DNA of 61,183 bases from Acetobacteraceae bacterium (GTDB lineage: Bacteria > Pseudomonadota > Alphaproteobacteria > Acetobacterales > Acetobacteraceae): assembly GCA_947371015.1 (NCBI GenBank), contig CANBNK010000018.1, positions 1 through 61,183 on the forward strand, read 5' to 3'. Position 1 is the first letter of the stretch, and the number at the start of each line of letters is the position of its first letter. The notes below the pieces were generated by a model. The model was not told the DNA's origin and did not search any database. It was given only the letters and a program-made list of their open reading frames with translations. This document shows positions 38,633 through 47,800 of this stretch, one piece after another. Both the position numbers and the translations under genes were made by a program.

Positions 38633-41600
38633 ATGAACTCGATTGTCCTTCCGTATTTTTCCGCGGCCAGCCGGCTCGCTGGGGCGGTGGATTACCTGGA
38701 CCCGCATGTCGGCATCCGCGGCTGGGTCGTGGACCCCGAGGCACCCGGCATGCCCCTGGCGCTGGAAGCGCGGTGCAGGGGGCAGGTCCTGGCCCGCAGC
38801 GTGGCCGTGGTTGACCGCCCCGATATCGACACCGTGCTGGGCCGCACGACCCAGTGCGGCTTCCTGATCGGCTGGAGCAGGTTTGACCTGGCCACGCTGG
38901 AAAAGCTGTCCGAGATGGACGAACTCGACTTCGTCATCAGCGGTCTCGAGAGCCAGATCCCGGTCGTGCGCGATCCCATCCTGGTCGGCGACTGCCTGGC
39001 CTATGTCCGCGCCGCGCCCAAGGGTGACCGGGGCCGCAGCTTCAACGACCTGAACGACTACCTGGAGATTGACCAATCCGGCGTGTTTGACGCCGATTGG
39101 TATGCCCGCAACCGTCCGGAACTTGCCCTGGGCATGCCCCCGCTGCTGGAATACCTGCGCGCCGGGGAAGCGGCAGGGGCCAGTCCCTCGCTCTATTTCG
39201 ACCCGCGCGGCTATGCACAGGAAGCCCAGCTGGCCGCGGCGGCCGGCAGCCTGGTGCATTATATCCGGAACAGTGCCGTTACCGGGCTGGCACCCAGCAT
39301 CCATTTCGACGCCCGCTGGTATCGCGCCACCTACAAGCCCTCGGGGGCGCTGCCGCTGGCGGACTACATGGCGCGCCGCTGCGAGCGTGGACCCAACCGC
39401 TGGTTCGACCCCGCTTGGTATGTGGCGCAGTGTGCGGGGGCGCGCCTGCCTGACCCCTACGAGCATTTCATCACCGTCGGCCTGGCCGCCGGCACGCCGC
39501 CTTCCGCGGAATTCGACAAGCCAGCGGCGTCGCAGCCGAAGGAAGGGGTGGCCTTCCTGGCGCAACTGCGTCGCTGGCAGGAACCTGGCGGCACGGAGCA
39601 GCCGACGCCGGCTGCCAAGGCCAAGCGGTCTACGGCCAAGCCGGCGCCGAAGCCCGTGGCCGTGGCGGAACCCACCCCCCAGCGCGCCCTGCCGATGGCG
39701 GCGGCGATTGCCAGCCCGGGCGCCGTGCCGAAGGCGACAACCATCGCCAGCCCTGCCGCTTTGCCGAAGGCGGCGGTGATTGCCAGCCCTGCCGCTTTGC
39801 CGAAGGCGACAACCATCGCCAGCGCTGCCGCTTTGCCGAAGGCGGCGGTGATTGCCAGCCCGGGCGCCGTGCCGAAGGCGGCAACCATCGCCAGCTCTGC
39901 CGCTTTGCCGAAAGCGGCAACCATCGCCAGCCCAACGGCGCCGGGGCGCCAGCTTGCCAGCCCACCGCCTGCGGTGCCCCGCATTGTGGAACCCGCGCGG
40001 CCCGCCCCCGCTGCCGGCCGCGCCGCCGCAACCGGGGAACCGGGGCGGCCACTGGAAGCTGGCTATGCCGGCACCGAAGCCTGGCTGCGCGGCTTGCCGA
40101 AGCCTGAGCGCGACGCCGTTCTGAGCCACGCCGAGCGCGACATGGAAGCCGCCAGTGGCCCGCAGCGGGCCGAGGCGGCGCTGGTCGTGGCTGTGGCACG
40201 CAACCTGGCCGGCGATCGGCTGGGCTGCGCCGCGGCGCAACTGGCCTTCCTGGCGGCTGCGGAGCCAAAGGCGGTCCCCGCACTGGCCGAGATTGAATCG
40301 CGCTTCGCCGGGCTGAACCACACGCTGTACGAAGCCCGCAATCGGGCCGAGGCGGTGGAGGTCTATCGCCACCTGCATCGCCGCGGCTTCAAGGATATCC
40401 TGGTTTCGCTCCGCCTGCTGGAGATTGCCCTCGACGCCGGCGACCTGAGCGCCGCCGCGCCCTATGCCGCCGAGTTGGAGCGGGAGCATTCCGAACGGTT
40501 GAATGTCTGGGGCTTCCTGGCGCTCAGCCGCTATCACCACCTGAACGGGCAGATCGCCACCAGCGCGCTGATCCTGCGTGGCCTGCCGCCCTATCCGCAG
40601 ACCGAGGCGATTGCCGAGGCGGTGATCGCACACCGGCTGATCGAGGCCGGCGAATTCGAGGTGGCCGCCAGCCGGCTTGAGGTAGTGGGCGAGAGCGCCG
40701 TGCCGGAGGTGTTCCAGGCCCGTTTCCGCCTGGCGGTGAAGCGCGGCACGCTGGCCGGCTTCCTGGAACAGCATGAACAGCGCTGCGCCGCCGAAGTGGC
40801 CGACTGGCTGCTGGGCGAGGCCATGTTCACCTGCGTCTCGCTCGGCACCGTGGCTTCGACGGAAACGCAGCAGGCGCAGCGCCTGCTGTACCAGGTGCTG
40901 CTGACGCGCGGGCTGGAAAGCCGGCCGGTGGTGCAGGCCCGCATCCACTACCTGCTGTACCTGAAGCGCTGGGACGAACTTGGCGCGCTGTTCCGCGCCC
41001 TGGAAGGTGGCCCGCTGGCCACCGACCGTGAAACCCTGCTGCGCAAGCTGGAATTCTACTGCCACGCCGACAATGCCGACGGCGCCGAGGAGATCTACCA
41101 GGCCACCTTTGTCGGCACCACGCTGAACAAGTGGGAAAGCCTGACCATCCTGCGCCTGCTGAGCGAGTTGAAGCGCTGGGAGGAGGCCGGGCGGGTGTTG
41201 CAGGCCCACGTCGCCAGCGGCTTCGGCTTTTCCGGCGCCGGCCATACCGCCATGCGCATTGTCCGCAAGGCCGGCGTGCACCAACTGCTGCTGGACACGG
41301 CGGCCACCGCGGCCAGCAAGGCGTCGCGGCGTGACGGGGACCTGGATGACTTCCTGCACCTGGTCAACGAGGACCAGGTCATCGTCAACAGCGCCCGCGC
41401 CATGACCGCCAACCTGCAGGTTGGCAGCAGCCCGGCGCGCTATCGCAGCAATTGGCTGCTGACCAGCGGCGAGGCCAATGGGCAGCATGCCGACCTGTGC
41501 CTGTTCCTGTGCACCAACCAGCGCTATTTCCTGTCGCTGCTGACCTTCCTGAGTTCCTTCCTGGGCCAGTCACCGCAGGTGGGCGGGCGCATCTTCGTCT

Positions 41601-42352
41601 TCCTGGACCGCGATGTGCCGCGCCACTGGTATGGCTCCATTGCCATGGTGGCAGCGCGCTTCAACCGCGCGATCGACATCATCCCGGAAGACGAGTTCAT
41701 GCCCAATGCGGTGGACCACCGCGTGGAATACGGTTTCTTCGCCGGTGGCGCCGGGCTGTCCCGCGCCGCCTATTTCCGGCTGTATGCCGCGCGCTACCTG
41801 CTGGACCGGTTCAGCTTCTCCCGCGCGGTCTATACCGATACCGACATCGTCTGCCGCGGCGATATGAGCGGCATGTTCGACCTGGACCTGGGCGACAAGG
41901 TGCTTGCCGCCCGGGTTGAGGACTACAGCCCGGAGGTGATCAACGCCGCCGGCCGCAACAACATCGACCCCCGCGCCTATTTCAATTCTGGCGTGCTGCT
42001 GCTGAAGTTCGACGATGCGCGCCTGGGCCCGCTGATCGACGAGGCGATCCGAGTTTCGGAGCAGGAGCCGGAGCGGCTGGTGTTCCATGACCAGTGTGCG
42101 CTGAACATCGCTTTCCAGCACAACTTCGCGGCGCTGCCAGACCGCTACAACTTCTTTCTGCGCCCCAGCCGCGAACGCAACGGCTTCATCGAGGATGGCG
42201 TGCTGCTGCACTACCTCGACAAGCCGAAGCCATGGGACATTGTGTTCGACCGCAGCTACCGCGAGGAATGGCGGGTCTGGGCGCTGGTGCTCGGCTCGAT
42301 CCTGCCGCAGGGGCTTTACGTGGATATCTTCGCGGCGGGCAACCGGGACTGA
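38633..42352 (+). CDS. Giant multidomain protein with C-terminal GT8 glycosyltransferase
   Basis: A 1239-residue protein. Residues about 19-105 form a beta-type module (GIRGWVVDPEAPGMPL, then RPDI and GF). About 145-310 holds repeats of the kind FDADWYARNRPEL...PLLEYLRAG...FD that occur in other polysaccharide enzymes. About 356-437 is a 12-residue tandem array (IASPAALPKAA). About 460-930 is a helix-rich TPR-like part. From about 950 lies a GT8 domain with DTD at 1069-1071, YFNSGVLL and HYLDKPKPW. GT8 enzymes are retaining LPS glucosyl- or galactosyltransferases. The start at 38633 is preferred to 38531 by ribosome site and homology. Probably cytoplasmic or membrane-peripheral. Confidence 0.88.
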   Translation: MNSIVLPYFSAASRLAGAVDYLDPHVGIRGWVVDPEAPGMPLALEARCRGQVLARSVAVVDRPDIDTVLGRTTQCGFLIGWSRFDLATLEKLSEMDELDFVISGLESQIPVVRDPILVGDCLAYVRAAPKGDRGRSFNDLNDYLEIDQSGVFDADWYARNRPELALGMPPLLEYLRAGEAAGASPSLYFDPRGYAQEAQLAAAAGSLVHYIRNSAVTGLAPSIHFDARWYRATYKPSGALPLADYMARRCERGPNRWFDPAWYVAQCAGARLPDPYEHFITVGLAAGTPPSAEFDKPAASQPKEGVAFLAQLRRWQEPGGTEQPTPAAKAKRSTAKPAPKPVAVAEPTPQRALPMAAAIASPGAVPKATTIASPAALPKAAVIASPAALPKATTIASAAALPKAAVIASPGAVPKAATIASSAALPKAATIASPTAPGRQLASPPPAVPRIVEPARPAPAAGRAAATGEPGRPLEAGYAGTEAWLRGLPKPERDAVLSHAERDMEAASGPQRAEAALVVAVARNLAGDRLGCAAAQLAFLAAAEPKAVPALAEIESRFAGLNHTLYEARNRAEAVEVYRHLHRRGFKDILVSLRLLEIALDAGDLSAAAPYAAELEREHSERLNVWGFLALSRYHHLNGQIATSALILRGLPPYPQTEAIAEAVIAHRLIEAGEFEVAASRLEVVGESAVPEVFQARFRLAVKRGTLAGFLEQHEQRCAAEVADWLLGEAMFTCVSLGTVASTETQQAQRLLYQVLLTRGLESRPVVQARIHYLLYLKRWDELGALFRALEGGPLATDRETLLRKLEFYCHADNADGAEEIYQATFVGTTLNKWESLTILRLLSELKRWEEAGRVLQAHVASGFGFSGAGHTAMRIVRKAGVHQLLLDTAATAASKASRRDGDLDDFLHLVNEDQVIVNSARAMTANLQVGSSPARYRSNWLLTSGEANGQHADLCLFLCTNQRYFLSLLTFLSSFLGQSPQVGGRIFVFLDRDVPRHWYGSIAMVAARFNRAIDIIPEDEFMPNAVDHRVEYGFFAGGAGLSRAAYFRLYAARYLLDRFSFSRAVYTDTDIVCRGDMSGMFDLDLGDKVLAARVEDYSPEVINAAGRNNIDPRAYFNSGVLLLKFDDARLGPLIDEAIRVSEQEPERLVFHDQCALNIAFQHNFAALPDRYNFFLRPSRERNGFIEDGVLLHYLDKPKPWDIVFDRSYREEWRVWALVLGSILPQGLYVDIFAAGNRD
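39698..39943 (+). repeat. 36-bp tandem repeat array (about 6.8 copies) in the GT8 gene
   Basis: Units of 36 bases start at 39698, 39734, 39770, 39806, 39842, 39878 and 39914 (the last partial). Each encodes 12 residues with consensus A(A/T)(T/V)IAS(P/A)(A/G)A(L/V)PK. Units differ by few bases, so the array is young and could vary in copy number. The encoded linker is rich in alanine and proline. Confidence 0.92.
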
Positions 42353-42532
42353 TGCCGACAGCCGTAGGTGTTGCTAGCGCCTGATCGGCTAAGGCGGAAT
42401 CGCCGCAATCCGCGAATCAGTCTCTCCATGACGGTCTAGTCTCACGGCCGCCCGGGTGCGGTGTGCGGAACGCCCGCCCTTGGTGTGACGGGGCCGGCCC
42501 GAAGGTGGGTGCAGCAAGCGGCAGTCGCGACA

Positions 42533-42571
42533 TGGCCCGGCGGAGCAATCCACCGGGCCATTCCTGTTGTT
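42533..42571 (+). terminator. Terminator-like hairpin after the GT8 gene
   Basis: TGGCCCGG (42533-42540) and CCGGGCCA (42553-42560) form a perfect 8-bp stem with a 12-base loop. TTCCTGTTGTT follows on the plus strand. It is 180 bases after the GT8 stop, so it could end that transcript. Confidence 0.55.
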
Positions 42572-42580
42572 CATCCATGC

Positions 42581-42609
42581 GGCTGGCTGGGCGTTTTGCC
42601 CAGCCAGCC
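42581..42609 (-). terminator. 12-bp hairpin after the first sulfotransferase gene
   Basis: GGCTGGCTGGGC (42581-42592) and GCCCAGCCAGCC (42598-42609) pair perfectly around GTTTT. On the minus strand it begins 5 bases after the stop codon at 42615. No T-run follows, but the stem is very stable. Confidence 0.6.
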
Positions 42610-42614
42610 AGGCT

Positions 42615-43508
42615 TCAGTAGTAGTCGAAAAGCCGCAGGCTTTCCCGCATCGCGTGGTTCAGCTTGCGGATCGTCTCGGGTGATAACTTGTTGCGGTGAT
42701 CCCCGGGGATCACGCGGCGCACGAAGCGCTTCTGATCCTCGGCCTCTGGCACGTCGTCGATCAGCTTCAGCAGCGCGTCGACATGGCCGGGCGGGCAGGT
42801 CCATTCATAATGTTGCAGGATCTTGTGGATCAGCCGCTTCTTCTGGAAGACGAAGTCCTCATACCGCAAGGTCAGGCAGGTCGGGTCGGTCAGCAGGCCG
42901 GCATAGTCCATCAGCGTATTCTCGAACCCGCGGGCATTGTTCATCACGTAGGTATCGATATCGGTGGCCAAGGTCTTGGCGCGCTTGGATTCGAAGGCTT
43001 CGGCGGCCTTCTGGCCAGCCTCGGTCTCCCGGTTGGGCAGCGAGTGGGAATAGGCGTCGGAGAAGTATTGGCTGACCAGGGCGTCCCGCGGGTCGCGGAA
43101 CATGAAGACCTTCTTCGCACCGCGGAAATGCGGATAGTTGGCAAAGGCGGCGGGATAGGCGCGGAAGCCGAGATAGACATTGCCCGGCACCACCAGGCTG
43201 CTCAGGTCGTATTTCGACCATTCGCCCACGGTATAGCCAGCGCGGAAGAACAGGTCGGGCAATTCGACCGCGTTGATACCGTTGCGGCGCGACAGGAACT
43301 TGACCATGCGATGCAGCATGGTGCTGCCGGACTTGCGGACCCCGAGGCAGAACAGGGGTTCGCCCTCGGTTTCATCCGAGAGTTGCAGCGTGACGTCGCT
43401 CTTGCCCAGGTTGATGGTGACCGGGTGGGTCGCCGGCTCACGGATTGCCGAGGCGCGCGCGGCATCCGGCTTTGGCGGCTTGGTGTTCGTATCGGCATCC
43501 GAGGGCAT
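42615..43508 (-). CDS. Sulfotransferase domain protein (paralogue 1)
   Basis: A 297-residue PAPS-dependent sulfotransferase. The 5'-phosphosulfate loop GVRKSGST is at 56-63, and the 3'-phosphate motif is FRDPRDALVSQYFSDAYSHS near 137-156. The C-terminal RRVIPGDHRNKLSPETI stretch holds a typical late motif. It would transfer sulfate from PAPS to a sugar hydroxyl, probably in the neighbouring polysaccharide. The first 25 residues are polar and variable. It shares the RDPRDALVS..YFS.AYSHSLP block with the gene at 43678, so the two are paralogues. cysD-cysNC downstream can make its donor. Confidence 0.88.
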   Translation of the reverse strand: MPSDADTNTKPPKPDAARASAIREPATHPVTINLGKSDVTLQLSDETEGEPLFCLGVRKSGSTMLHRMVKFLSRRNGINAVELPDLFFRAGYTVGEWSKYDLSSLVVPGNVYLGFRAYPAAFANYPHFRGAKKVFMFRDPRDALVSQYFSDAYSHSLPNRETEAGQKAAEAFESKRAKTLATDIDTYVMNNARGFENTLMDYAGLLTDPTCLTLRYEDFVFQKKRLIHKILQHYEWTCPPGHVDALLKLIDDVPEAEDQKRFVRRVIPGDHRNKLSPETIRKLNHAMRESLRLFDYY

Positions 43509-43677
43509 GCGTCATTCTCCGGTCGTGGTAGCGCAGCCCCTGGGCAGGGAAAGGGCTGGTGCCATGGGCAGGTCCCCTAGCTGTCACTCGGCGAGGGCAA
43601 CAGGTTGGGTAGGATGAAATCATGATGTGGCAGGATGCAGTCCGGTGCCATGGTTCGCGCCGAACGAAGCCGCCGCT

Positions 43678-44481
43678 TCAGCGCGGGTAGCCGTAGTGGT
43701 CCAACTCGGCGGCGAACATCTCGGAGAGTTGGGCGATCGTCGTGGCATCGAGCTTGTCCATGTGGTCGCCCGGGGTGACCTTGCGGACGAACTCCGTTGG
43801 TTTCTCCTCGTCGGGCAGCACATCCGCCCAGCCGAGGATCTGCTCGATCTGCGTCTCGGTGGCTTCCCATCCGTAGTGAACGCACAGGTCCTCGAGGAAC
43901 CAGCGCTTGTTCATGATCGCGTCCTCGTAGCGGTAGAGGCGCATATTGGGCATCGCCAGGAAGGCGTCGTATTGGCGCAGCGTGTTGCGGAAGTTCATCG
44001 CCATGCGCATCACGTAATCGGCGATGGAGTTGCGCAGCGCGGCCGAGCGTTCTGCCAGCATCACGTCCAGCATCTCGCCCTCCTTCGGCAGGGAGTGAGA
44101 GTAGGCATTGGAGAAGTATTCGCTGACCAGGGCGTCGCGCGGGTCCCGCACCAGCAGCACCTTGGGGCTACCCGGCAGCAGTGGGTGGTTGGCGATACCC
44201 AGCGGCGCGTTACGGAAGCCGCCATAGACATTGCCGCGATGGACCAGCGCGCCCATCGCCTCGTCCGACTGCCAGTCCCGCACGCGGACACCCTTGGCGA
44301 ACAGCTTGCCAGCGACATCGACGAAGTTGGCGTCGTTCATTTCCGCCAGCGCCATGACCATGGCGTTCATGATCGAACTGCCTGACTTGCGGATGCCGAA
44401 CAGGAACAGCGCCGGGGAGTCAAGGTCGGTACGGATGTCGAAGGGGACGTCGGCGTAGGTGATCTGGCTCATACTGGACAT
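43678..44481 (-). CDS. Sulfotransferase domain protein (paralogue 2)
   Basis: A 267-residue sulfotransferase. The 5'-phosphosulfate loop GIRKSGSS is at 29-36 and the 3'-phosphate motif VRDPRDALVSEYFSNAYSHS at 111-130. It also shares the RKVTPGDHMDKL block near the C-terminus with paralogue 1. The start MSSMSQITYAD is chosen by a GGAGAAGTG ribosome site and because it matches the beginning of the domain; an upstream start at 44595 adds no homology. It is 169 bases upstream of paralogue 1 on the same strand and may be co-transcribed with it. Two copies could sulfate different positions of one glycan. Confidence 0.88.
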   Translation of the reverse strand: MSSMSQITYADVPFDIRTDLDSPALFLFGIRKSGSSIMNAMVMALAEMNDANFVDVAGKLFAKGVRVRDWQSDEAMGALVHRGNVYGGFRNAPLGIANHPLLPGSPKVLLVRDPRDALVSEYFSNAYSHSLPKEGEMLDVMLAERSAALRNSIADYVMRMAMNFRNTLRQYDAFLAMPNMRLYRYEDAIMNKRWFLEDLCVHYGWEATETQIEQILGWADVLPDEEKPTEFVRKVTPGDHMDKLDATTIAQLSEMFAAELDHYGYPR

Positions 44482-44675
44482 AGGGCTCACTTCTCCGGAC
44501 CGGCTGAACCGGGGCCTGAAACGCTGGTGGCCGCGAGGTATTCCGCAGGCACCGATAACAACTGGCTGGCTGCCAGCCACCCGACGTTGCAGCACTGTTT
44601 TAACGGCGGATCGGCGGCTGCGGCAACCCCGATGAGGCGCCCCTTTACGCAGCGCTGCCGTCTGATGCGGGTGTT

Positions 44676-45890
44676 TCAGCCTATCAGGTTGCGCAGCGGG
44701 CGCAGCGCAGCACTTTGCGGGAAGATCTCGGTGCCCAGGCGGGCGTCGTCCAGGCCCAGATGTTCGGCCAGCACGCCCTTCATCACCGCGCGGATATCCG
44801 TGGTGGGCGCCAGGTCACGGCCTTCCAGCAGTTGCTGCTGGCCAAGGCCGGGCCAGTCCGCCAGCACCCGGCCACCGCGCACCGCGCCGCCCAGCAGTAG
44901 CGCCATGGTGCCAACGCCATGGTCGGTGCCGCGGGTGCCGTTGACCCGGACGGTGCGGCCGAACTCGGTGACGACGGCGACCACCGTATCCGCCCAGACC
45001 GGGGCCAGGCCGTCTGCCAGGGCGCCCAGCGCCTGGTCCAGCGCCGCCAGGTTGCGGCCGAGCCGGCCGGAGACCGAGCCTTGGTCGGCATGCGTGTCCC
45101 AGCCGCCATAGCTGATGGCGGCGACGCGCGGGCCATCCGGTCGTGCCATGAAGCGGGCGGCTGCGGTGGCGTCTGCGGCGAAGTCGGCGCGGGGCGTATT
45201 GGGGCTGGGGTCGGCGCCGTCATCCGCGGCCGGGCGCATGCTGGCGCTGTCCAGCGCCGCGCCGGTGCGTAGTGCTTCGGCCAGGGCGGGGTCGCGGGCT
45301 TCATACAGGTCCAGCAGGCGGGCGATGGTGTCGTCATCGGCGTAGCGGAACACCTGGCGTTGCCAAGTTTCCACCGGCACCGCGCCGCGCATGATCAGCG
45401 GCACCGTGGCGGCGATGGCCAGGCCCTTTGGCGCCGGAAGGCGGTCGCCGCGCGGCAGCAGCGCCAGGGCGCGGTTGAGCCAGCCGGTGCGGCTGCCGGT
45501 CACCAGGTCGGGGTAGCCGCATTCCAGCAGGTCCTGGCCGTCGAAGTGTGAACGGCCACGATAGGGGCTGGCCACTGCATGCACCACCAGCGCCTGGCGT
45601 TGGGCATAAAGCGCGGCCAGCCGGGGCATGTTGCGGTTCAGCGCGAAGATGCCCCCCAGCGGTGTGGTGGCGCCGGCGGCACGCAACTCTGGCGCCTGGC
45701 GGGCGGAGTCGAAGGCGGGGTCGCCCAGGGGCGGGACGGCAGCCAGGCTGTCCAGCCCGCCGCGCAGCACCAGCACCAGCAGCCGCGGGTCGCGGCTGCT
45801 GGCGGCGGAGGATAGCCGCGGCGCGAAGCCCCAGCCGAACAGGGTGCCAAGGCCCGCCAGTGCCAGGCGGCGGCCGATCAGATGGGTCAT
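44676..45890 (-). CDS. DUF1501 domain-containing protein
   Basis: A 404-residue exported protein with a signal of the form MTHLIGRRLALAGLGTLFG that has a twin-arginine-like pair but lacks a full Tat motif. DUF1501 features are the LVLVLRGGLDSLAAVPPLGDPAF start, SHFDGQDLLECG, the metal-site-like YGGWDTHADQG and the VTEFGRTVRVNGTRGTDHG segment. The family belongs to the alkaline-phosphatase-like fold; function is unknown. The start overlaps the ribosome site with the DUF1800 stop (GGAGGTAGCGATG), so the genes are coupled. This pair occurs together in many proteobacteria and planctomycetes. Confidence 0.9.
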   Translation of the reverse strand: MTHLIGRRLALAGLGTLFGWGFAPRLSSAASSRDPRLLVLVLRGGLDSLAAVPPLGDPAFDSARQAPELRAAGATTPLGGIFALNRNMPRLAALYAQRQALVVHAVASPYRGRSHFDGQDLLECGYPDLVTGSRTGWLNRALALLPRGDRLPAPKGLAIAATVPLIMRGAVPVETWQRQVFRYADDDTIARLLDLYEARDPALAEALRTGAALDSASMRPAADDGADPSPNTPRADFAADATAAARFMARPDGPRVAAISYGGWDTHADQGSVSGRLGRNLAALDQALGALADGLAPVWADTVVAVVTEFGRTVRVNGTRGTDHGVGTMALLLGGAVRGGRVLADWPGLGQQQLLEGRDLAPTTDIRAVMKGVLAEHLGLDDARLGTEIFPQSAALRPLRNLIG

Positions 45891-45892
45891 CG

Positions 45893-47212
45893 CTACCTCC
45901 GCTGGAATTCGGGGCTCATGAGCAGCAGGGTCATTGCCTGCCGGCCGCCCTCGGCGCGCTGGATCGCCTGGCGGGTCTGCGGCGACAGCGCATCGCCGAA
46001 GGCGCGTTCGGCCAGCGGCCTGGCATCTGGCAGGGGGTCCAGCGCGGCGGCCAGTTGCAGCGCCCAGTCCAGCCTGGTCTTGACCGAATCCGGGGCGACC
46101 CAGGCGTCATCCGCCTCCGGCCAGCCGGCGGGGGAGGGGGCGTCCTGCCAGGCCTGCCCCATGGCCAACATGGAACGCCGCGGCGCCGGGCGGGACGGGG
46201 CATCCAACATGCGGGCGGCACTGAACACCAACTCCACCGGCGGCCGTGCCTTCAGCCGCGGCGTGGACCAGCTGGCCGGGTGTTCCAGCAGGGCGCGGGT
46301 GACGGCGCCGAGGTCGCCATCGGTGCGCAGGAACAGCGCGGCCAGGCCCTGGGCCAGCGCCGGCGGCGCCGTGTCGCCAATGAAGTGGCGGACCAGCCGG
46401 CGGGTGACGTGCCGGGCGGTGGCGGGGTGGCGCGCCAGGTCGGCCAGCAGGGCTTCCAGCTGCGCGGCGCCGCCTTCGGGGTAGCGCTTGCCCAGCACGG
46501 TGCGGGCGCCGGGTTCGTGCATGGCAGGGTCGAAGCCGATGCGCTGTTCGCGCGCGCCGGATTCCACATGCACGGTCCAGCCGGTGAGGATGCGCGCGAC
46601 TTCCAGCACATCGGCCTGGGTATAGCCGCCATCGACGCCGAGCGTGTGCAGTTCCAGCAATTCGCGGCCGAGGTTTTCGTTCAGGCCGCGCTGGCGGCGC
46701 TGGCCGTCGGCCGAGTTGGGGCCGTAGGAGGATACGTTGTTGAGGAAGAACAGCATGGCCGGGTGGGTGGTGCAGCCGCGCAGCATGGCGTGGAAATGGC
46801 CGAGCATGTGCGGCCGGATGGCTTCGCGTTCCATGGCGCCGGCGAAGTAGCCACTGGTGCCGGCGCGGGTGAGGGCGAAATGGTTGGTCCAGTGCAGCGC
46901 CAGCCGCTCATGCAGTGGGGTTTCGCTGGTGCGGGCCAGTTCCACGCGGTGCGCCAGTTCGCGCAGGCTGGTGCGGGACGGGCCGGAGAAGCGCACCGGC
47001 TGCTGCTGGTTGCGGTTGGCGGTGCTGATCTGCGACCGCGTCGCCATCAACTGGGCCACGCCCTCGGCCGCCGAAGGCAGGTCTGCCGCAGCGGGCAGGG
47101 TGGTGGAGCGGCTCAGCTGGGCCAGCACGGCGGCCTGGGCGCCGCTGGGGCTGGGCGCCTCGCCCAGGCGGGGGCCAAGGCCGAAGCGGAACAGGGCGGC
47201 ATGCAGCGTCAT
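45893..47212 (-). CDS. DUF1800 domain-containing protein
   Basis: A 439-residue protein of unknown function. It shows DUF1800 signatures: FRFGLGPRLGEA at the start, LALHWTNHFAL, HFHAMLRGCTTHPAML and NLGRELLELHTLGVDGGYTQADVLEVARILTGW spread over residues about 200-234, and RLVRHFIGD. It precedes the DUF1501 gene with 2 bases between stop and start. The pair is often exported together and may act on surface material, but that is not established. No clear link to polysaccharide synthesis other than position. Confidence 0.9.
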   Translation of the reverse strand: MTLHAALFRFGLGPRLGEAPSPSGAQAAVLAQLSRSTTLPAAADLPSAAEGVAQLMATRSQISTANRNQQQPVRFSGPSRTSLRELAHRVELARTSETPLHERLALHWTNHFALTRAGTSGYFAGAMEREAIRPHMLGHFHAMLRGCTTHPAMLFFLNNVSSYGPNSADGQRRQRGLNENLGRELLELHTLGVDGGYTQADVLEVARILTGWTVHVESGAREQRIGFDPAMHEPGARTVLGKRYPEGGAAQLEALLADLARHPATARHVTRRLVRHFIGDTAPPALAQGLAALFLRTDGDLGAVTRALLEHPASWSTPRLKARPPVELVFSAARMLDAPSRPAPRRSMLAMGQAWQDAPSPAGWPEADDAWVAPDSVKTRLDWALQLAAALDPLPDARPLAERAFGDALSPQTRQAIQRAEGGRQAMTLLLMSPEFQRR

Positions 47213-47460
47213 GGCGGCAATCTATCGCCGTGCGTGCAAGCGGGGCGAGTTACAAATATTGTCCCGCCCTGCCTATCGAACCCGGCACAGTTTCCATCGG
47301 GCGCTGGACCCGCTTGCCGGCCGGTTGCATGGGACTGGCCGGCAAGGGCCGGGACCAGGGCTGCGGCGACAAAGCACTACTTAATTGCGGCTTAGCGATA
47401 GTTGAATTTAGCGAGACTTGGATGTATCAAACCTCGCCCTTGCGATAGGAAAAATGCATC

Positions 47461-47766
47461 ATGTCGAGCACCGAAGAAGCGGCCGCTACCGAAGCTACTG
47501 CGGAGAAGAAGGAGATGAATCCGCGCGGCCGTGCGATGTACCTGCAGGAGCGCTTCCGCGCGCTGAAAGATGAGATTGCGACGTTGAAGGAGGAAGCTGC
47601 AGAGGTTCGCGAGAAGCTCAAGGACGCTGGTGACGGCAACACACCCGAGATCAAGGCGCTGAAGCGCCGCAAGATCTACGTGGTGAACCGGCCGAAGGAA
47701 GCCAGGCTGGAGCTGGCCGCCGTGGCCAAGGAGCGCAAGGAACTGACGCAGCCTGAGGCTGAATGA
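47461..47766 (+). CDS. Small charged coiled-coil protein of unknown function
   Basis: A 101-residue protein rich in Lys and Glu (no Cys, no Trp). Two heptad-like helical stretches flank a loop: RFRALKDEIATLKEEAAEVR (about 32-51) and RPKEARLELAAVAKERKEL. This is typical of a coiled coil or nucleoid- or ribosome-associated small protein. An ATG at 47461 follows AGGAAAAATGCATC, so AGGA lies about 9 bases upstream. A hairpin terminator starts 7 bases after its stop, so it is a one-gene unit. I do not recognise a family. Codon choice is high-GC, like its neighbours. Confidence 0.75.
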   Translation: MSSTEEAAATEATAEKKEMNPRGRAMYLQERFRALKDEIATLKEEAAEVREKLKDAGDGNTPEIKALKRRKIYVVNRPKEARLELAAVAKERKELTQPEAE

Positions 47767-47772
47767 GCGGTG

Positions 47773-47800
47773 GCCGCCAGCAATGGCGGCATCTCTTTCT
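47773..47800 (+). terminator. Intrinsic terminator after the coiled-coil gene
   Basis: GCCGCCA (47773-47779) and TGGCGGC (47784-47790) form a perfect 7-bp stem with loop GCAA, a stable tetraloop. ATCTCTTTCT follows. It lies 7 bases after the stop codon. Confidence 0.75.

Noticed and set aside
38504-41488. 994-codon minus-strand open frame
   Set aside because: It is the shadow of the GT8 gene; its product is low-complexity (His, Gln, Arg, Gly) with no domain, typical of antisense frames in high-GC DNA.
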